Counted from the first letter of the stretch, positions 26,823 to 39,370 are shown. The stretch is 53,743 nucleotides of DNA from Zobellella denitrificans (GCF_002237365.1 NZ_NMUO01000015.1:1-53743); one strand, 5' to 3'. Made by a program: numbers and translations. The notes: generated from the sequence alone by a model not told the origin.

Positions 26823-27071
26823 TCAGTTTCTTCGCTTGGGTTGCGGGACCGGATCGTGGCCGCTTGGACCTAAAGGGTGGCATTTTAATAGACGTTTGAC
26901 GGTTAACCAACCGCCTTTTAAAAAACCGTGGAGCCGGATGGCTTCAATGGCGTATTGGGAACAGGTGGGAGTGAAACGGCACCTGGGGCCGAGCAGGGGG
27001 CTGATAACCAGTTGGTAAAGGCGGATAAGCCCTATGCTGAGCCATTGCAGCGGCGAGAAAGGGTGCGCCAT
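26823..27071 (-). CDS. yidD: Membrane protein insertion efficiency factor YidD
   Basis: This 82-residue protein has an amphipathic N-terminal helix and the family core [27 protein letters not shown] followed by GHDPVP. It assists YidC-dependent insertion. Its first 40 bases overlap the end of rnpA in another frame, an overlap common to this cluster in gammaproteobacteria. Confidence 0.95.
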   Translation of the reverse strand: MAHPFSPLQWLSIGLIRLYQLVISPLLGPRCRFTPTCSQYAIEAIRLHGFLKGGWLTVKRLLKCHPLGPSGHDPVPQPKRRN

Positions 27072-27394
27072 AGTCTATCCAGCAGCTCGAACAGTTCGTC
27101 ATTCGGCACATCCCCTATGCCCTGCTTGGCGATCACCACTATGTCCACGGCGGGCAGCCGGTGTTGCCGCAGGCGGAAGGATTCGCGCACTACCCGTTTG
27201 ACCCGGTTGCGCCAGACGGCCCGCTTGAGCGCCTTCTTGGGCACGGCGAGTCCCAGCCGGGGGTGACCGGATTCATTGGGTTTGGCAAGCAGAGTGAGAT
27301 GGGGGGAGGCGGCTCTGACGGGGTTGTCGAAGACGTTTTTGAATTGTGCGGGAGTTAGCAGACGTAACTCCCGTGGAAAGGCATGCCTGGCCAT
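27032..27394 (-). CDS. rnpA: Ribonuclease P protein component
   Basis: This 120-residue basic protein subunit of RNase P binds the RNA subunit and helps process tRNA 5' ends. The RNR motif lies in [17 protein letters not shown] (about 58-74), and [10 protein letters not shown] is at the N-terminus. ATG 27394 overlaps the rpmH stop (TAATG), which couples translation. Confidence 0.96.
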   Translation of the reverse strand: MARHAFPRELRLLTPAQFKNVFDNPVRAASPHLTLLAKPNESGHPRLGLAVPKKALKRAVWRNRVKRVVRESFRLRQHRLPAVDIVVIAKQGIGDVPNDELFELLDRLWRTLSRRCNGSA

Positions 27395-27528
27395 TAGGCG
27401 CTCAGACGGGCACGACCTTTGGCGCGGCGGGAAGCCAGTACTTTACGGCCGTTTTTGGTGGCCATACGAGCACGGAAACCGTGGCTGCGCTTGCGCTTCA
27501 AATTTGAAGGTTGAAAAGTGCGTTTCAT
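27394..27528 (-). CDS. rpmH: 50S ribosomal protein L34
   Basis: This short gene encodes 44 residues: [18 protein letters not shown] at the start and [10 protein letters not shown] at the end, the invariant L34 sequence. The stop codon shares one base with the rnpA start. Two good promoters lie upstream on the minus strand. It heads the rpmH-rnpA-yidD-yidC cluster. Confidence 0.98.
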   Translation of the reverse strand: MKRTFQPSNLKRKRSHGFRARMATKNGRKVLASRRAKGRARLSA

Positions 27529-27620
27529 CGTTATTACCGTTTGTCAGTTGACTGTACAGTTTGACCGCTCTGCCGCCGATGCTCGACACCACCGCGAAAC
27601 GGTCCCACAAAAGAGGCCGA

Positions 27621-27649
27621 ATTCTAAACAGTTAAGTGCCCGGCGTCAA
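27621..27649 (-). promoter_or_regulatory. Proximal rpmH promoter
   Basis: On the minus strand TTGACG (27644-27649), a 17-base spacer and TAGAAT (27621-27626) lie 92 bases before the rpmH start. Confidence 0.8.
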
Positions 27650-27735
27650 TCGGCATAGCATTAATCTCGACACGGCCCTGCCGCATGCTGGCCCGACCGG
27701 ATCGATCCCGGATCCAACAGGATCGCGGGGCCTGG

Positions 27736-27763
27736 ATTATACAGGCCCCCACGGCCTTGGCAA
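27736..27763 (-). promoter_or_regulatory. Distal rpmH promoter within a hairpin
   Basis: On the minus strand TTGCCA (27758-27763), a 16-base spacer and a consensus TATAAT (27736-27741) are found. The -10 box lies in the loop of an 8-bp inverted repeat, GGGGCCTG / CAGGCCCC (27727-27749), that also follows the ABC operon stop by about 30 bases. It has no T-tract. Confidence 0.65.
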
Positions 27764-27779
27764 GCCGAGGTGCTATTCC

Positions 27780-28520
27780 TCAGGCCGCCGGCAGCACCTT
27801 GCGCAGAAAGGCGCGGGTGCGGGGATCCTGGGGGTTGGTGAGCAGCGTGGCCGGCGGCCCCTGCTCCACGATACGGCCGCCGTCCATAAAGATCACCCGA
27901 TCCGCCACGTCCCGGGCGAAGCCGATCTCGTGGGTCACCACCACCATGGTCTGGTGGGCCAGGGCCAGCTTCTTCATCAGCCCCAGCACCTCGTCCACCC
28001 ATTCCGGATCCAGTGCCGAGGTGGGCTCGTCGAACAGCATCACCTTGGCATGGCTGGCCATGGCCCGGCCGATGCCGACCCGCTGCTGCTGGCCGCCGGA
28101 GAGGGAGGAGGGGTAGGCGTCGGCCTTGTCGGCCAGGCCGATGTCGCCGAGGATGCGCATGGCCTCGGCGCGGGCTTCGGCCCTGGGTTTCTTCCACACG
28201 GTGATCAGCCCCTCGGCGATGTTGTCACGGGCGGTCTTGTTGGCGAACAGGGCGTAGTTCTGGAACACGAAGGAGGTGCGCTTGCGCAGTGCTATTGCCT
28301 GCTTGCCGTTATGCCGGGCCAGATCGATGTGGAAGCCGTCGATCTCCAGGGTGCCGGCCTCGGGAGTTTCCAGCAGGTTGAGGCAGCGCAGCAGGGTGGA
28401 TTTACCGGTGCCGGAGGGCCCCAGTATCACCACGATTTCCCCCTTGTCGATGTCCAGATCGATGCCGTTCAGCACCGTCTGGCCGTTGTACACCTTGGTC
28501 AGGTTACGCAGTTTGATCAT
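27780..28520 (-). CDS. Amino acid (cystine-type) ABC transporter ATP-binding protein
   Basis: This ATPase has 246 residues. Walker [10 protein letters not shown] (about 34-42), Q-loop FQNYALF, signature [14 protein letters not shown], Walker [15 protein letters not shown] and the switch histidine VTHEIGFA are all present. It belongs to the polar amino acid uptake group (GlnQ/TcyC-like). It is the last gene of a three-gene operon, nine bases after the permease. Import of cystine is inferred from the binding protein. Confidence 0.92.
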   Translation of the reverse strand: MIKLRNLTKVYNGQTVLNGIDLDIDKGEIVVILGPSGTGKSTLLRCLNLLETPEAGTLEIDGFHIDLARHNGKQAIALRKRTSFVFQNYALFANKTARDNIAEGLITVWKKPRAEARAEAMRILGDIGLADKADAYPSSLSGGQQQRVGIGRAMASHAKVMLFDEPTSALDPEWVDEVLGLMKKLALAHQTMVVVTHEIGFARDVADRVIFMDGGRIVEQGPPATLLTNPQDPRTRAFLRKVLPAA

Positions 28521-28529
28521 GGTGGCCCC

Positions 28530-29195
28530 CTAGTACGCCGAGTTCAGGCGCCGCTCCAGCCGCCCCTGCAGATGGGTGAAGAACACCACCACCGCCCAGT
28601 AGATCAGGGCCACGGCGATAAAGGCCTCGAAGAACTTGAAGCTGCTGGAGGCTTCCTTCTGGGCCGAGGCCATGATCTCGGCCACCCCCAGGGTGAAGGC
28701 CAGGGAGGTGCTTTTGATCATGTCGATGAAGTAGTTCATCAGCGAGGGCGTGGCGATGCGCGCCGCCTGGGGCAGTATGATGCGGCCCATGGCCTGGCCG
28801 CGAGTCATGCCGATGCTCATGGCCGCTTCCATCTGGCTCTTGTGAATGCCGAGGATGGCGGCGCGGATCGACTCGGCCATGTAGGCGGCGAAGTGCAGGG
28901 TCAGGCCGATGACGGCGGCGGTAAAGGCGTTCATGCCGATGAACACCGGCATGATCTGCGGCAGCCCGTAGTACAGCAGGAACAGCTGCACCAACAGCGG
29001 GGTGCCGCGGAAGAAGGAGATGAACAGCTTGGCCAGGGCGTTGAGCCCCGGCAACTGGAAGGTTCTGATCACCGCCAGCACCACGGCGATGATCAGGGCG
29101 AACACAAAACCCAGCAGCGCCATTTCCATGGTAGTGCCCAAATATTTGAGCAAAATGGGAAACAGCGCCAGGGTGTAGTCGAGATCAAATTGCAT
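28530..29195 (-). CDS. Amino acid (cystine-type) ABC transporter permease
   Basis: The protein has 221 residues with about five membrane helices and the HisM/GlnP-type inner membrane signature. SFFRGTPLLVQLFLLYYGLPQI and AAYMAESIRAAILGI lie in the core, and the coupling-loop region is EAAMSIGMTRGQAMGRIILPQAARIATPSL. It starts two bases after the binding-protein stop, which indicates translational coupling. Confidence 0.93.
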   Translation of the reverse strand: MQFDLDYTLALFPILLKYLGTTMEMALLGFVFALIIAVVLAVIRTFQLPGLNALAKLFISFFRGTPLLVQLFLLYYGLPQIMPVFIGMNAFTAAVIGLTLHFAAYMAESIRAAILGIHKSQMEAAMSIGMTRGQAMGRIILPQAARIATPSLMNYFIDMIKSTSLAFTLGVAEIMASAQKEASSSFKFFEAFIAVALIYWAVVVFFTHLQGRLERRLNSAY

Positions 29196-29197
29196 GC

Positions 29198-29956
29198 TTA
29201 TTTACTGGTGATGTCCGCGCCCAGCCATTTCTCGGAGATTTGCGCCAGGGTGCCGTCGGCGCGCATCTCGGCCAGGGCCTGGTTTACTTCGGCCAGCAGC
29301 GCCTGCTGCTCCGCCTTCTTCACGAAGGGGAAGGCGTTTTCCATGGTCTCGAAGGGGTGGCCGGCCAGTTGCAGCGGCAGGCCCGCTTCCTTGATCAGCT
29401 GGGCGGAGCCGACCCTGTCCATCACGAAGGCGTCGATCCGGCCCAGGGCCACGTCCTGCTCCAGATTGGTCTCGTAGGTGATGATGTCGATTTCGTTGTT
29501 GGTGTCGTGCTGGCGCATCAGCTGTTCGAAGTTGGAGCCCAGGTTGACCGCCACCTTCTTGCCCTTGAGATCCTCCAGGCCCTGGATGCTGTCGTTGCCC
29601 CGCCGCACCACTATCTGGGCGCCGTCGTAAACGTAGGGCTCGGAGAAGTCGTACTTTTCCTTGCGCTCGGCGGTCACGGTGATCTGGTTGGAGATGGTGT
29701 CGATGCGGCCGGTTTCCAGCATGCCGAACAGGCCGGAGAAATTGGTGGTCACAAACTCCACGTCCCGGCCGATGCGCTTGCCGATTTCGTTCCAGACGTC
29801 GACCTCGAAGCCCTGCAGCTTGTCCTGCTGCACGAAGGTGAAGGGGAAATAGCGGCCGGACATGCCGACCTTGACCGGCTCGGCGGCCATGGCGGGGGCG
29901 ATCAGGGTGGCGGACAGGGCGATGGCGGCGCCCAGCAGTTTGGCGGATTTGAACAT
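29198..29956 (-). CDS. Amino acid ABC transporter substrate-binding protein, cystine-type
   Basis: The protein has 252 residues. It begins with a signal peptide (MFKSAKLLGAAIALSATLIAPAMAAE, cleavage after AMA) and continues as a family 3 periplasmic binding protein: YFPFTFV, LQGFEVDVWNEIGKRIG, ITVTAERKEKYDFSEPYVYDG, GRIDAFVMDR and EKWLGADITSK. These stretches follow the E. coli cystine-binding protein FliY/TcyJ, so cystine is the best guess. ATG 29956 is preceded by AGGAG at nine bases. A hairpin (GACTGCC/GGCAGTC, 29984-30001) lies in the leader. Confidence 0.9.
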   Translation of the reverse strand: MFKSAKLLGAAIALSATLIAPAMAAEPVKVGMSGRYFPFTFVQQDKLQGFEVDVWNEIGKRIGRDVEFVTTNFSGLFGMLETGRIDTISNQITVTAERKEKYDFSEPYVYDGAQIVVRRGNDSIQGLEDLKGKKVAVNLGSNFEQLMRQHDTNNEIDIITYETNLEQDVALGRIDAFVMDRVGSAQLIKEAGLPLQLAGHPFETMENAFPFVKKAEQQALLAEVNQALAEMRADGTLAQISEKWLGADITSK

Positions 29957-30093
29957 GGATACGTCTCCTGGTGAAAAGGGCAAGACTGCCGCGGGGCAGT
30001 CATAACCACTACAGCATAAGTGATGGGGGTCTTTTTATACCAGCAACGGCTGCCATGCCAGTTTTTTACAGCCATCCAACCGAACAATGGGTG

Positions 30094-30115
30094 ATAACCA
30101 GGTGCGTCTGGTTAT
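30094..30115. promoter_or_regulatory. Perfect inverted repeat upstream of the ABC importer
   Basis: ATAACCAG-N6-CTGGTTAT is an 8-bp perfect inverted repeat about 138 bases before the binding-protein start. It looks like an operator; the regulator is not known. Confidence 0.4.
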
Positions 30116-30140
30116 AAGCGGGGATGACCAAGCCGGGCCG

Positions 30141-30175
30141 CCGCTCCCGGGCTCCGGAGCCGGGCGGTTTTTTTT
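30141..30175 (+). terminator. Strong plus-strand terminator with no gene before it
   Basis: The hairpin CCCGG(G)CTCC / GGAGCCGGG (30146-30164) with flanking CCG/CGG is followed by eight T (30168-30175). It can end only plus-strand transcripts, yet no plus-strand gene lies in the preceding 6 kb, so a small RNA or insulation of dnaA is possible. Confidence 0.65.
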
Positions 30176-30179
30176 CAGT

Positions 30180-30347
30180 GATCGGGCCAGGATCCGGGTG
30201 TGGGTAGCTTGTTTATAAGGTGGAGGATCCTGTGCATGAGGTTGTGACGATCCGGCAGAAGTCAAGGATCATATTTTCCCGGTTCGGCGCGATCCGGCTA
30301 GAGATCCTCCCCCCGGCTCAGTAGAATAACTGCCCCTTGCTTGATCC
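30180..30347 (+). promoter_or_regulatory. dnaA upstream region with a dense GATC cluster
   Basis: Eight GATC sites occur in 168 bases (30180, 30191, 30226, 30249, 30267, 30291, 30304, 30344), about ten times the random rate. TGTGCATGA (30231-30239) differs by one base from the complement of a DnaA box, and TAGAAT (30323-30328) may be the dnaA -10 box. This fits Dam/SeqA and DnaA control of dnaA. I do not see a full set of DnaA boxes, so I do not call oriC here. Confidence 0.5.
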
Positions 30348-30367
30348 CTTATGTTCCAGGAGTACTG

Positions 30368-31732
30368 ATGAGCACTATGCTTTGGCAGCAGTGTCTTAAC
30401 CGGCTACAAGATGAATTGCCTTCCGCGGAATTCAGTATGTGGATCCGGCCGCTGCAGGCGGAGCTCGCCGACAATACCCTGACCCTGTTCGCTCCCAACC
30501 GCTTCGTGCTGGACTGGGTGCGGGACAAGTACCTGATCCGGATCAACGGCCTGCTGGGCGAGTTTTGCGGCAACCAGTGCCCCCAGCTGAAGTTCGAGGT
30601 GGGCAACAAGCCGGCCCAGGTCAATCTGATGGCCAACAACAAGCCCCAGGCCCGGGTGCAGGCGGCGCCCTCCTGGATCGAGCAGGCCGAAGACAAGCCC
30701 CAGATCAACCACAAGAGCAACATGAATCCCAACTATACCTTCGACAACTTCGTCGAGGGTAAGTCGAACCAGCTGGCCCGGGCCGCCGCCCGCCAGGTGG
30801 CGGACAATCCGGGTGGGGCCTACAACCCCCTGTTCCTGTACGGCGGCACCGGCCTGGGCAAAACCCACCTGCTGCACGCGGTGGGCAACGGCATCCGTGC
30901 CCGCAAGGCGGACGCCAAGGTGATCTATATGCATTCCGAGCGCTTCGTGCAGGACATGGTCAAGGCGCTGCAGAACAACGCCATCGAGGAGTTCAAGCGC
31001 TACTACCGCAGCGTGGATGCCCTGCTGATCGACGACATCCAGTTCTTCGCCAACAAGGAGCGCTCCCAGGAGGAGTTCTTCCACACCTTCAACGCCCTGC
31101 TCGAAGGCAACCAGCAGATCATCCTGACCTCGGATCGCTACCCCAAGGAGATCGACGGGGTGGAGGACAGGCTCAAGTCCCGCTTCGGCTGGGGGCTGAC
31201 GGTGGCGATAGAGCCGCCGGAGCTGGAAACCCGGGTGGCGATACTGATGCGCAAGGCGGCCGAGAACAACATGCACCTGCCGGACGAGGTGGCCTTCTTT
31301 ATCGCCAAGCGGCTGAGATCCAACGTGCGCGAGCTGGAAGGGGCCCTGAACCGGGTGATCGCCAACGCCAACTTCACCGGCCGTGCCATCAACATCGACT
31401 TCGTGCGCGAGGCGCTGCGCGACCTGCTGGCGTTGCAGGAAAAGCTGGTGACCATCGACAACATCCAGAAGACGGTGGCCGAGTACTACAAGATCAAGGT
31501 GGCGGATTTGCTGTCCAAGCGCCGTTCCCGTTCCGTGGCCCGCCCGCGCCAGCTGGCCATGGCCCTGGCCAAGGAGCTGACCAACCATTCGCTGCCGGAG
31601 ATCGGCGACGCCTTCGGCGGCCGGGATCATACCACTGTGCTGCACGCCTGCCGAAAAATCGGCCAGCTGCGGGAAGAGAGTCATGATATAAAGGAAGATT
31701 ATTCCAATCTTATCCGTACCCTGTCTTCCTGA
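30368..31732 (+). CDS. dnaA: Chromosomal replication initiator protein DnaA
   Basis: DnaA binds the origin and opens it for replication. The 454 residues show domain I (about 1-85), a short linker, the AAA+ domain ([25 protein letters not shown], the sensor and arginine-finger region) and the C-terminal DNA-binding domain ([43 protein letters not shown]). ATG 30368 has AGGAG at six bases. It heads the dnaA-dnaN-recF-gyrB cluster. Confidence 0.98.
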   Translation: MSTMLWQQCLNRLQDELPSAEFSMWIRPLQAELADNTLTLFAPNRFVLDWVRDKYLIRINGLLGEFCGNQCPQLKFEVGNKPAQVNLMANNKPQARVQAAPSWIEQAEDKPQINHKSNMNPNYTFDNFVEGKSNQLARAAARQVADNPGGAYNPLFLYGGTGLGKTHLLHAVGNGIRARKADAKVIYMHSERFVQDMVKALQNNAIEEFKRYYRSVDALLIDDIQFFANKERSQEEFFHTFNALLEGNQQIILTSDRYPKEIDGVEDRLKSRFGWGLTVAIEPPELETRVAILMRKAAENNMHLPDEVAFFIAKRLRSNVRELEGALNRVIANANFTGRAINIDFVREALRDLLALQEKLVTIDNIQKTVAEYYKIKVADLLSKRRSRSVARPRQLAMALAKELTNHSLPEIGDAFGGRDHTTVLHACRKIGQLREESHDIKEDYSNLIRTLSS

Positions 31733-31745
31733 ACCGGAGAACCCC

Positions 31746-32849
31746 ATGCAGTTTACCATCAGCCGTGAAGCGATTTTGCGTCCCCTGCAATTGGTATCCA
31801 GTGCCCTGGGGGGCCGCCCCAACCTGCCGATCCTCAACAACATACTGCTGAACGTGAGTGAAGACTCACTGTCGATGACCGGCACCGATACCGAGGTGGA
31901 AATGGTGGCCCTGGTGCCCCTGGCGGCACCCGCCACCACCGGCCGCACCACGGTGCCGGCGCGCAAGATGCTGGACATCTGCCGGGGACTGCCCGACGGC
32001 GCCGAGCTGACCTTCACCCAGGAAGGAGAGCGCTTGTTGCTGCGCTCCGGGCGCAGCCGGTTCAACCTGTCCACCCTGCCGGCGGAAGACTTTCCCAATA
32101 TCGAGGAATGGAGTTCGGAGCTGGAGTTCGACATCAACCAGCTGGCCTTGAAGAAGCTGATTGAGTCCACCCAGTTTTCCATGGCCATCCAGGATGTGCG
32201 CTACTACCTCAACGGCATGCTGTTCGAGACCGAGGGTCAGTGGCTGCGCACCGTGGCCACCGACGGCCATCGCCTGGCCACCTGCCAGCGCCAGTTGCTG
32301 GCGGAGGAACTGCCGACCCAGCAGGTGATAGTGCCGCGCAAGGGGGTGCTGGAACTGGTCAAGCTGCTGGAGCACGAGGAGCAGGACGTACGCCTGCAGA
32401 TCGGCAAGAGCAATATCCGGGCGGTGACCCCCGGCTTTATCTTCACCTCCAAGCTGGTGGACGGCCGCTTCCCCGACTACCGCCGGGTGCTGCCGCGGGA
32501 ATGCGACAAGACCCTGATCTGCGGCCGGGAAGAGCTGAAGCAAGCCTTCTCCCGGGCGGCCATCCTGTCCAATGAAAAATTCCGCGGCGTGCGGCTCAAC
32601 ATGCAGGATCAGACCCTCAAGATCACCGCCAACAACCCCGAGCAGGAAGAGGCGGAAGAGGTGCTGGACGTGGACTACCAGGGCAGCGACCTGGAAATCG
32701 GCTTCAACGTTTCCTATGTGCTGGACGTGCTGGGCACCCTCAAGTCGGACAGGGTCAAGATCAGCCTGAAGGACGCCGGCAGCAGCGGCCTTATCGAAGC
32801 GGAAGACAATGGGGATGCGCTCTACGTGGTGATGCCGATGCGGCTCTGA
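31746..32849 (+). CDS. dnaN: DNA polymerase III beta subunit (sliding clamp)
   Basis: The 367 residues form the three repeated clamp folds; the ring of two copies holds DNA polymerase III on DNA. MQFTISREAILRPLQLVSSALGGRPNLPILNNILL at the start and YVVMPMRL at the end are the standard termini. GGAG precedes the ATG, 13 bases after dnaA, and only one base separates it from recF. Confidence 0.98.
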   Translation: MQFTISREAILRPLQLVSSALGGRPNLPILNNILLNVSEDSLSMTGTDTEVEMVALVPLAAPATTGRTTVPARKMLDICRGLPDGAELTFTQEGERLLLRSGRSRFNLSTLPAEDFPNIEEWSSELEFDINQLALKKLIESTQFSMAIQDVRYYLNGMLFETEGQWLRTVATDGHRLATCQRQLLAEELPTQQVIVPRKGVLELVKLLEHEEQDVRLQIGKSNIRAVTPGFIFTSKLVDGRFPDYRRVLPRECDKTLICGREELKQAFSRAAILSNEKFRGVRLNMQDQTLKITANNPEQEEAEEVLDVDYQGSDLEIGFNVSYVLDVLGTLKSDRVKISLKDAGSSGLIEAEDNGDALYVVMPMRL

Positions 32850-32850
32850 C

Positions 32851-36364
<3,514 letters not shown>

Positions 36365-36390
36365 TCCGGGCCGGCAGGCAAACAGAAGGA

Positions 36391-36416
36391 AAAGGGAGCC
36401 AAAGGCTCCCTTTTTT
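36391..36416 (+). terminator. Rho-independent terminator after gyrB
   Basis: The stem AAAGGGAGCC / GGCTCCCTTT with an AAA loop and a run of six T lies 26 bases after the gyrB stop. Confidence 0.93.
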
Positions 36417-36569
36417 ATTTACCTTGGAGCGGGTTTGACCAGCGACGGGACAGGAATGACCGCCCAGGGCGGTGTCACCCGCATAGCTGACAGCGGTTAT
36501 CGCGAACCGGACAGGGGGAGTTTCAGACTAGACTGATAAGTGATGCGTCGAGTATGGGAAGGGGGTGAG

Positions 36570-38255
36570 ATGGGTAACAGCAGCCGAAAATACTCCAGCC
36601 GGGTGGTGGACGGGCCTACCCGGGCGCCGGCCCGGGCCATGTTGCGGGCCACCGGTTTCACCGACGGCGACTTTCACAAGCCCCAGGTGGGCATCGCCTC
36701 CACCTGGAGCAACCTCACTCCCTGCAACATGCATATCAACGGCCTGGCGGAGGAAGCGGCGCGGGGCGCCGACGGCGCTGGCGGCAAGAGTGTCATCTTC
36801 AATACCATCACCATCTCCGACGGCATTGCCAACGGCACCGAGGGCATGAAGTATTCCCTGGTGTCCCGGGAAATCATTGCCGATTCCATCGAGGCGGTGG
36901 CCGGTTGCGAGGGCTTTGACGGCCTGGTGGCCATCGGCGGCTGCGACAAGAACATGCCCGGCTGCCTGATCGGCCTGGCCCGGCTCAACCGGCCGGCGGT
37001 GTTCGTTTACGGCGGCACCATAACCCCCGGAGACAACCATACCGACATTATCTCGGTGTTCGAGGCGGTGGGTTCACATGCCAAGGGCGACATGACGGCC
37101 ATAGAAGTGAAGCGCATCGAAGAGACCGCCATTCCCGGCCCGGGCTCTTGCGGCGGTATGTACACAGCCAACACCATGGCCTCGGCCATCGAGGTGATGG
37201 GCATGAGCCTGCCGGGCAGCTCGGCCCAGAATGCCACTTCGGACACCAAGCTGAGGGACTGTCGGCAGGCGGGCGAGGCGGTGCTGCGACTGCTGAAACA
37301 CAACATTCGGCCGTCCGACATCATGACCCGGCCCGCCTTTGAAAACGCCATTATCCTGGTGATCGCCCTGGGCGGCTCCACCAATGCCGTGCTGCACCTG
37401 CTGGCCATGGCCCATGCGGTGGGCGTGGAGCTGAGCCTGGACGACTTCACCCGCCTCGGCAAACGGGTGCCGGTGCTGGCGGATTTGCGCCCCAGCGGCC
37501 ATTACATGATGTCGGAGCTGGTGGCTATCGGCGGCATACTGCCGCTGATGAAAACCCTGCTCGACGCCGGCCTGCTGCACGGGGACTGCCTCACCGTGAC
37601 GGGCAAAACCCTGGCCGAGAACTTGGCCGGCGTTAATCCCTATCCACCGGGGCAGAACATCATTCGCCCCCTTGCCAATCCCATCAAGCCCGACAGCCAT
37701 TTGCGCATACTGTATGGCAACCTGGCGCCGGGCGGCGCCGTGGCCAAGATCACCGGTAAGGAAGGGCTGAGCTTTACCGGCCCGGCCCGGGTGTTTGACT
37801 CGGAAGAGGAAACCCTGGCGCGTATTCTCGACGGCTCCGTGCAAAAAGGCGACGTGGTAGTGATCCGCTACGAAGGGCCAAAAGGGGGCCCCGGCATGCG
37901 GGAAATGCTGAGTCCGACCTCGGCCATCATGGGGCGCGGTCTGGGCAAGGGTGTTGCGCTGATCACCGATGGTCGCTTCTCCGGCGGCAGCCACGGCTTT
38001 GTGGTGGGGCACATCACACCCGAGGCGCGTCAGGGCGGTCCCCTGGCGATAGTGGAAGACGGCGACGTCATCACCATCGACGCCGAGCATAACCGGCTGG
38101 AGCTGGATCTGACCGACAGCGTGATCACCGAGCGCCTGGCCCGCTGGCAGCCGCCCGAGCCCCGTTATCGCCGGGGCGTGCTGGCCAAGTATGCCCGGGC
38201 CGTGGGCCCGGCATCCCAGGGGGCGGTAACCGACGCCCAGGAGGACGGCAACTGA
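36570..38255 (+). CDS. ilvD: Dihydroxy-acid dehydratase
   Basis: IlvD dehydrates dihydroxy acids in valine, isoleucine and pantothenate synthesis. The 561 residues carry the iron-sulfur cysteines in [16 protein letters not shown] and [13 protein letters not shown], plus [32 protein letters not shown] near the C-terminus. It belongs to the subgroup with an RYSSxVVDGxxRAPxRAMLRAxGF start, which supports ATG 36570 with a GGGGGTGAG Shine-Dalgarno rather than the codons at 36540-36543. No other ilv gene is nearby, but avtA, acting later in valine metabolism, lies 3 kb away. Confidence 0.93.
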   Translation: MGNSSRKYSSRVVDGPTRAPARAMLRATGFTDGDFHKPQVGIASTWSNLTPCNMHINGLAEEAARGADGAGGKSVIFNTITISDGIANGTEGMKYSLVSREIIADSIEAVAGCEGFDGLVAIGGCDKNMPGCLIGLARLNRPAVFVYGGTITPGDNHTDIISVFEAVGSHAKGDMTAIEVKRIEETAIPGPGSCGGMYTANTMASAIEVMGMSLPGSSAQNATSDTKLRDCRQAGEAVLRLLKHNIRPSDIMTRPAFENAIILVIALGGSTNAVLHLLAMAHAVGVELSLDDFTRLGKRVPVLADLRPSGHYMMSELVAIGGILPLMKTLLDAGLLHGDCLTVTGKTLAENLAGVNPYPPGQNIIRPLANPIKPDSHLRILYGNLAPGGAVAKITGKEGLSFTGPARVFDSEEETLARILDGSVQKGDVVVIRYEGPKGGPGMREMLSPTSAIMGRGLGKGVALITDGRFSGGSHGFVVGHITPEARQGGPLAIVEDGDVITIDAEHNRLELDLTDSVITERLARWQPPEPRYRRGVLAKYARAVGPASQGAVTDAQEDGN

Positions 38256-38281
38256 GCGAGCAAAAAATTATCGATTGCGTG

Positions 38282-38310
38282 CTTGAAAGCGTAAAAAACC
38301 ATCCCTATAT
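38282..38310 (+). promoter_or_regulatory. Sigma-32 heat shock promoter of the small heat shock genes
   Basis: CTTGAAA (38282-38288), a 14-base spacer and CCCTATAT (38303-38310) fit the RpoH consensus (CTTGAAA, 13-15 bases, CCCCATNT) with one change. Confidence 0.85.
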
Positions 38311-38403
38311 CTTTTAATGAACAAGGCGGGTCGCTCGGTTGAGGGCCCGCACCGCCCGTCCGAATGGAGGGCAAGCCATCATCGCTCATTGGAGGATATG
38401 ATT
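38311..38403 (+). ncRNA. ROSE-like RNA thermometer in the first hsp20 leader
   Basis: The leader has a GCGGG/CCCGC hairpin (38326-38350) and a final hairpin (38378-38397) in which the anti-Shine-Dalgarno motif UCGCU (38382-38386; family pattern UYGCU) faces GGAGG (38391-38395), closed by AUC/GAU. This is the ROSE layout that hides the ribosome site at low temperature and melts on heat shock. Confidence 0.75.
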
Positions 38404-38829
38404 ATGTCACGCTTCGATTTTTCACCCCTGTACCGCTCCGCCATCGGCTTCGATCGCCTGGCATCCCTGATGGAAAACGCCGCCAGCGGCACCGGCAACA
38501 ACGGCTACCCGCCGTACAACATCGAACTGCTCAGCGAGAACCAGTACCGCATCTCCATGGCCGTGGCCGGTTTTGGCCGCAACGAGCTGGAAATCACCAG
38601 CCATGAAAACACCCTGATGGTGAAAGGCCACAAGGAGCAGGAGCAGAATCCTAGGAATTATCTCTATCAGGGCATTGCCGAGCGCGGCTTCGAGCGCCGC
38701 TTTCAGCTGGCCGACCACATCCGGGTGGTGGGTGCCGATCTGGAAAACGGCCTGCTGCACATCGATCTGGTGCGAGAAGTGCCGGAGGCCGCCAAGCCGA
38801 GGACCATCGCCATCGGCCAGGCCGAGTAA
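38404..38829 (+). CDS. ibpA: Small heat shock protein IbpA (Hsp20)
   Basis: This 141-residue alpha-crystallin-type holdase binds unfolding proteins in the cytoplasm. The start [59 protein letters not shown] and GLLHIDL follow E. coli IbpA over its whole length. ATG 38404 is eight bases after GGAGG; the ATG at 38398 is too close. A second paralogue follows 46 bases later. Confidence 0.94.
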   Translation: MSRFDFSPLYRSAIGFDRLASLMENAASGTGNNGYPPYNIELLSENQYRISMAVAGFGRNELEITSHENTLMVKGHKEQEQNPRNYLYQGIAERGFERRFQLADHIRVVGADLENGLLHIDLVREVPEAAKPRTIAIGQAE

Positions 38830-38848
38830 AACCAACTCTGCACATCAA

Positions 38849-38872
38849 CCTATTGCTTTAATGGAGGATAGG
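38849..38872 (+). ncRNA. Second ROSE-like thermometer hairpin before the second hsp20 gene
   Basis: CCUA (38849-38852) pairs with UAGG (38869-38872), and UUGCU (38853-38857) faces GGAG (38863-38866), leaving a short loop. The arrangement repeats that before ibpA, so each gene appears to have its own temperature control. Confidence 0.7.
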
Positions 38873-38875
38873 AAC

Positions 38876-39319
38876 ATGAGCCGTTTTGATTTTAGCCCCC
38901 TGTATCGCTCTGCCATCGGCTTCGACCGGCTGATGGGCGATCTGGAAAACCTGCTGCAGCACAAGGGGGAAGCATACCCGCCTTACAACATCGAGAAGCA
39001 GGACAACGATCACTACCGCATCAGCCTGGCGGTGGCCGGTTTCCGGGAGTCCGAACTGCAGCTTTCCGTGGAGCAGAACATGCTGCTGGTGAAGGGCAGC
39101 CGGGAAAAGTCCGCCGGCGACAGCCGCTACCTGTACCAGGGCATCACGGAGCGGGACTTCGAGCTGAAATTCCGCCTGGCCGATCATGTCCAGGTGGCCG
39201 GCGCCCGGCTGGACAACGGTCTGCTGGTGATCGATCTGCAGCGGGAGGTGCCGGACGAGCTGAAGCCCCGCCGCATCGAAATTGGCCAGGGCCGTACCCT
39301 GGAGCACAAGAGCGAGTAA
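38876..39319 (+). CDS. Small heat shock protein, IbpA/IbpB paralogue
   Basis: The protein has 147 residues and starts with the same [19 protein letters not shown] as its neighbour, then YPPYNIE, YRISLAVAGF, YLYQGITERDFELKFRLADHVQV and GLLVIDL. IbpA and IbpB work as a pair that makes small aggregates easier for DnaK/ClpB to dissolve, and this tandem pair probably does the same. GGAGG lies eight bases before ATG 38876. It is transcribed from the same sigma-32 promoter and followed by a terminator. Confidence 0.93.
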   Translation: MSRFDFSPLYRSAIGFDRLMGDLENLLQHKGEAYPPYNIEKQDNDHYRISLAVAGFRESELQLSVEQNMLLVKGSREKSAGDSRYLYQGITERDFELKFRLADHVQVAGARLDNGLLVIDLQREVPDELKPRRIEIGQGRTLEHKSE

Positions 39320-39336
39320 ACCTTACTCTTGAATGA

Positions 39337-39367
39337 CAACGCCGGCGTCATGCCGGCGTTGTTGTTT
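39337..39367 (+). terminator. Terminator after the hsp20 pair
   Basis: A 10-bp stem CAACGCCGGC / GCCGGCGTTG with loop GTCAT is followed by TTGTTT, 17 bases after the stop. The stem reads the same on both strands; the T-rich tail favours the plus strand. Confidence 0.75.
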
Positions 39368-39370
39368 CTG

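Noticed and set aside
30000-30367. oriC immediately upstream of dnaA
   Set aside because: The GATC cluster is suggestive, but there is only one near-consensus DnaA box and no clear A/T-rich unwinding region, so it is kept as a dnaA regulatory region.
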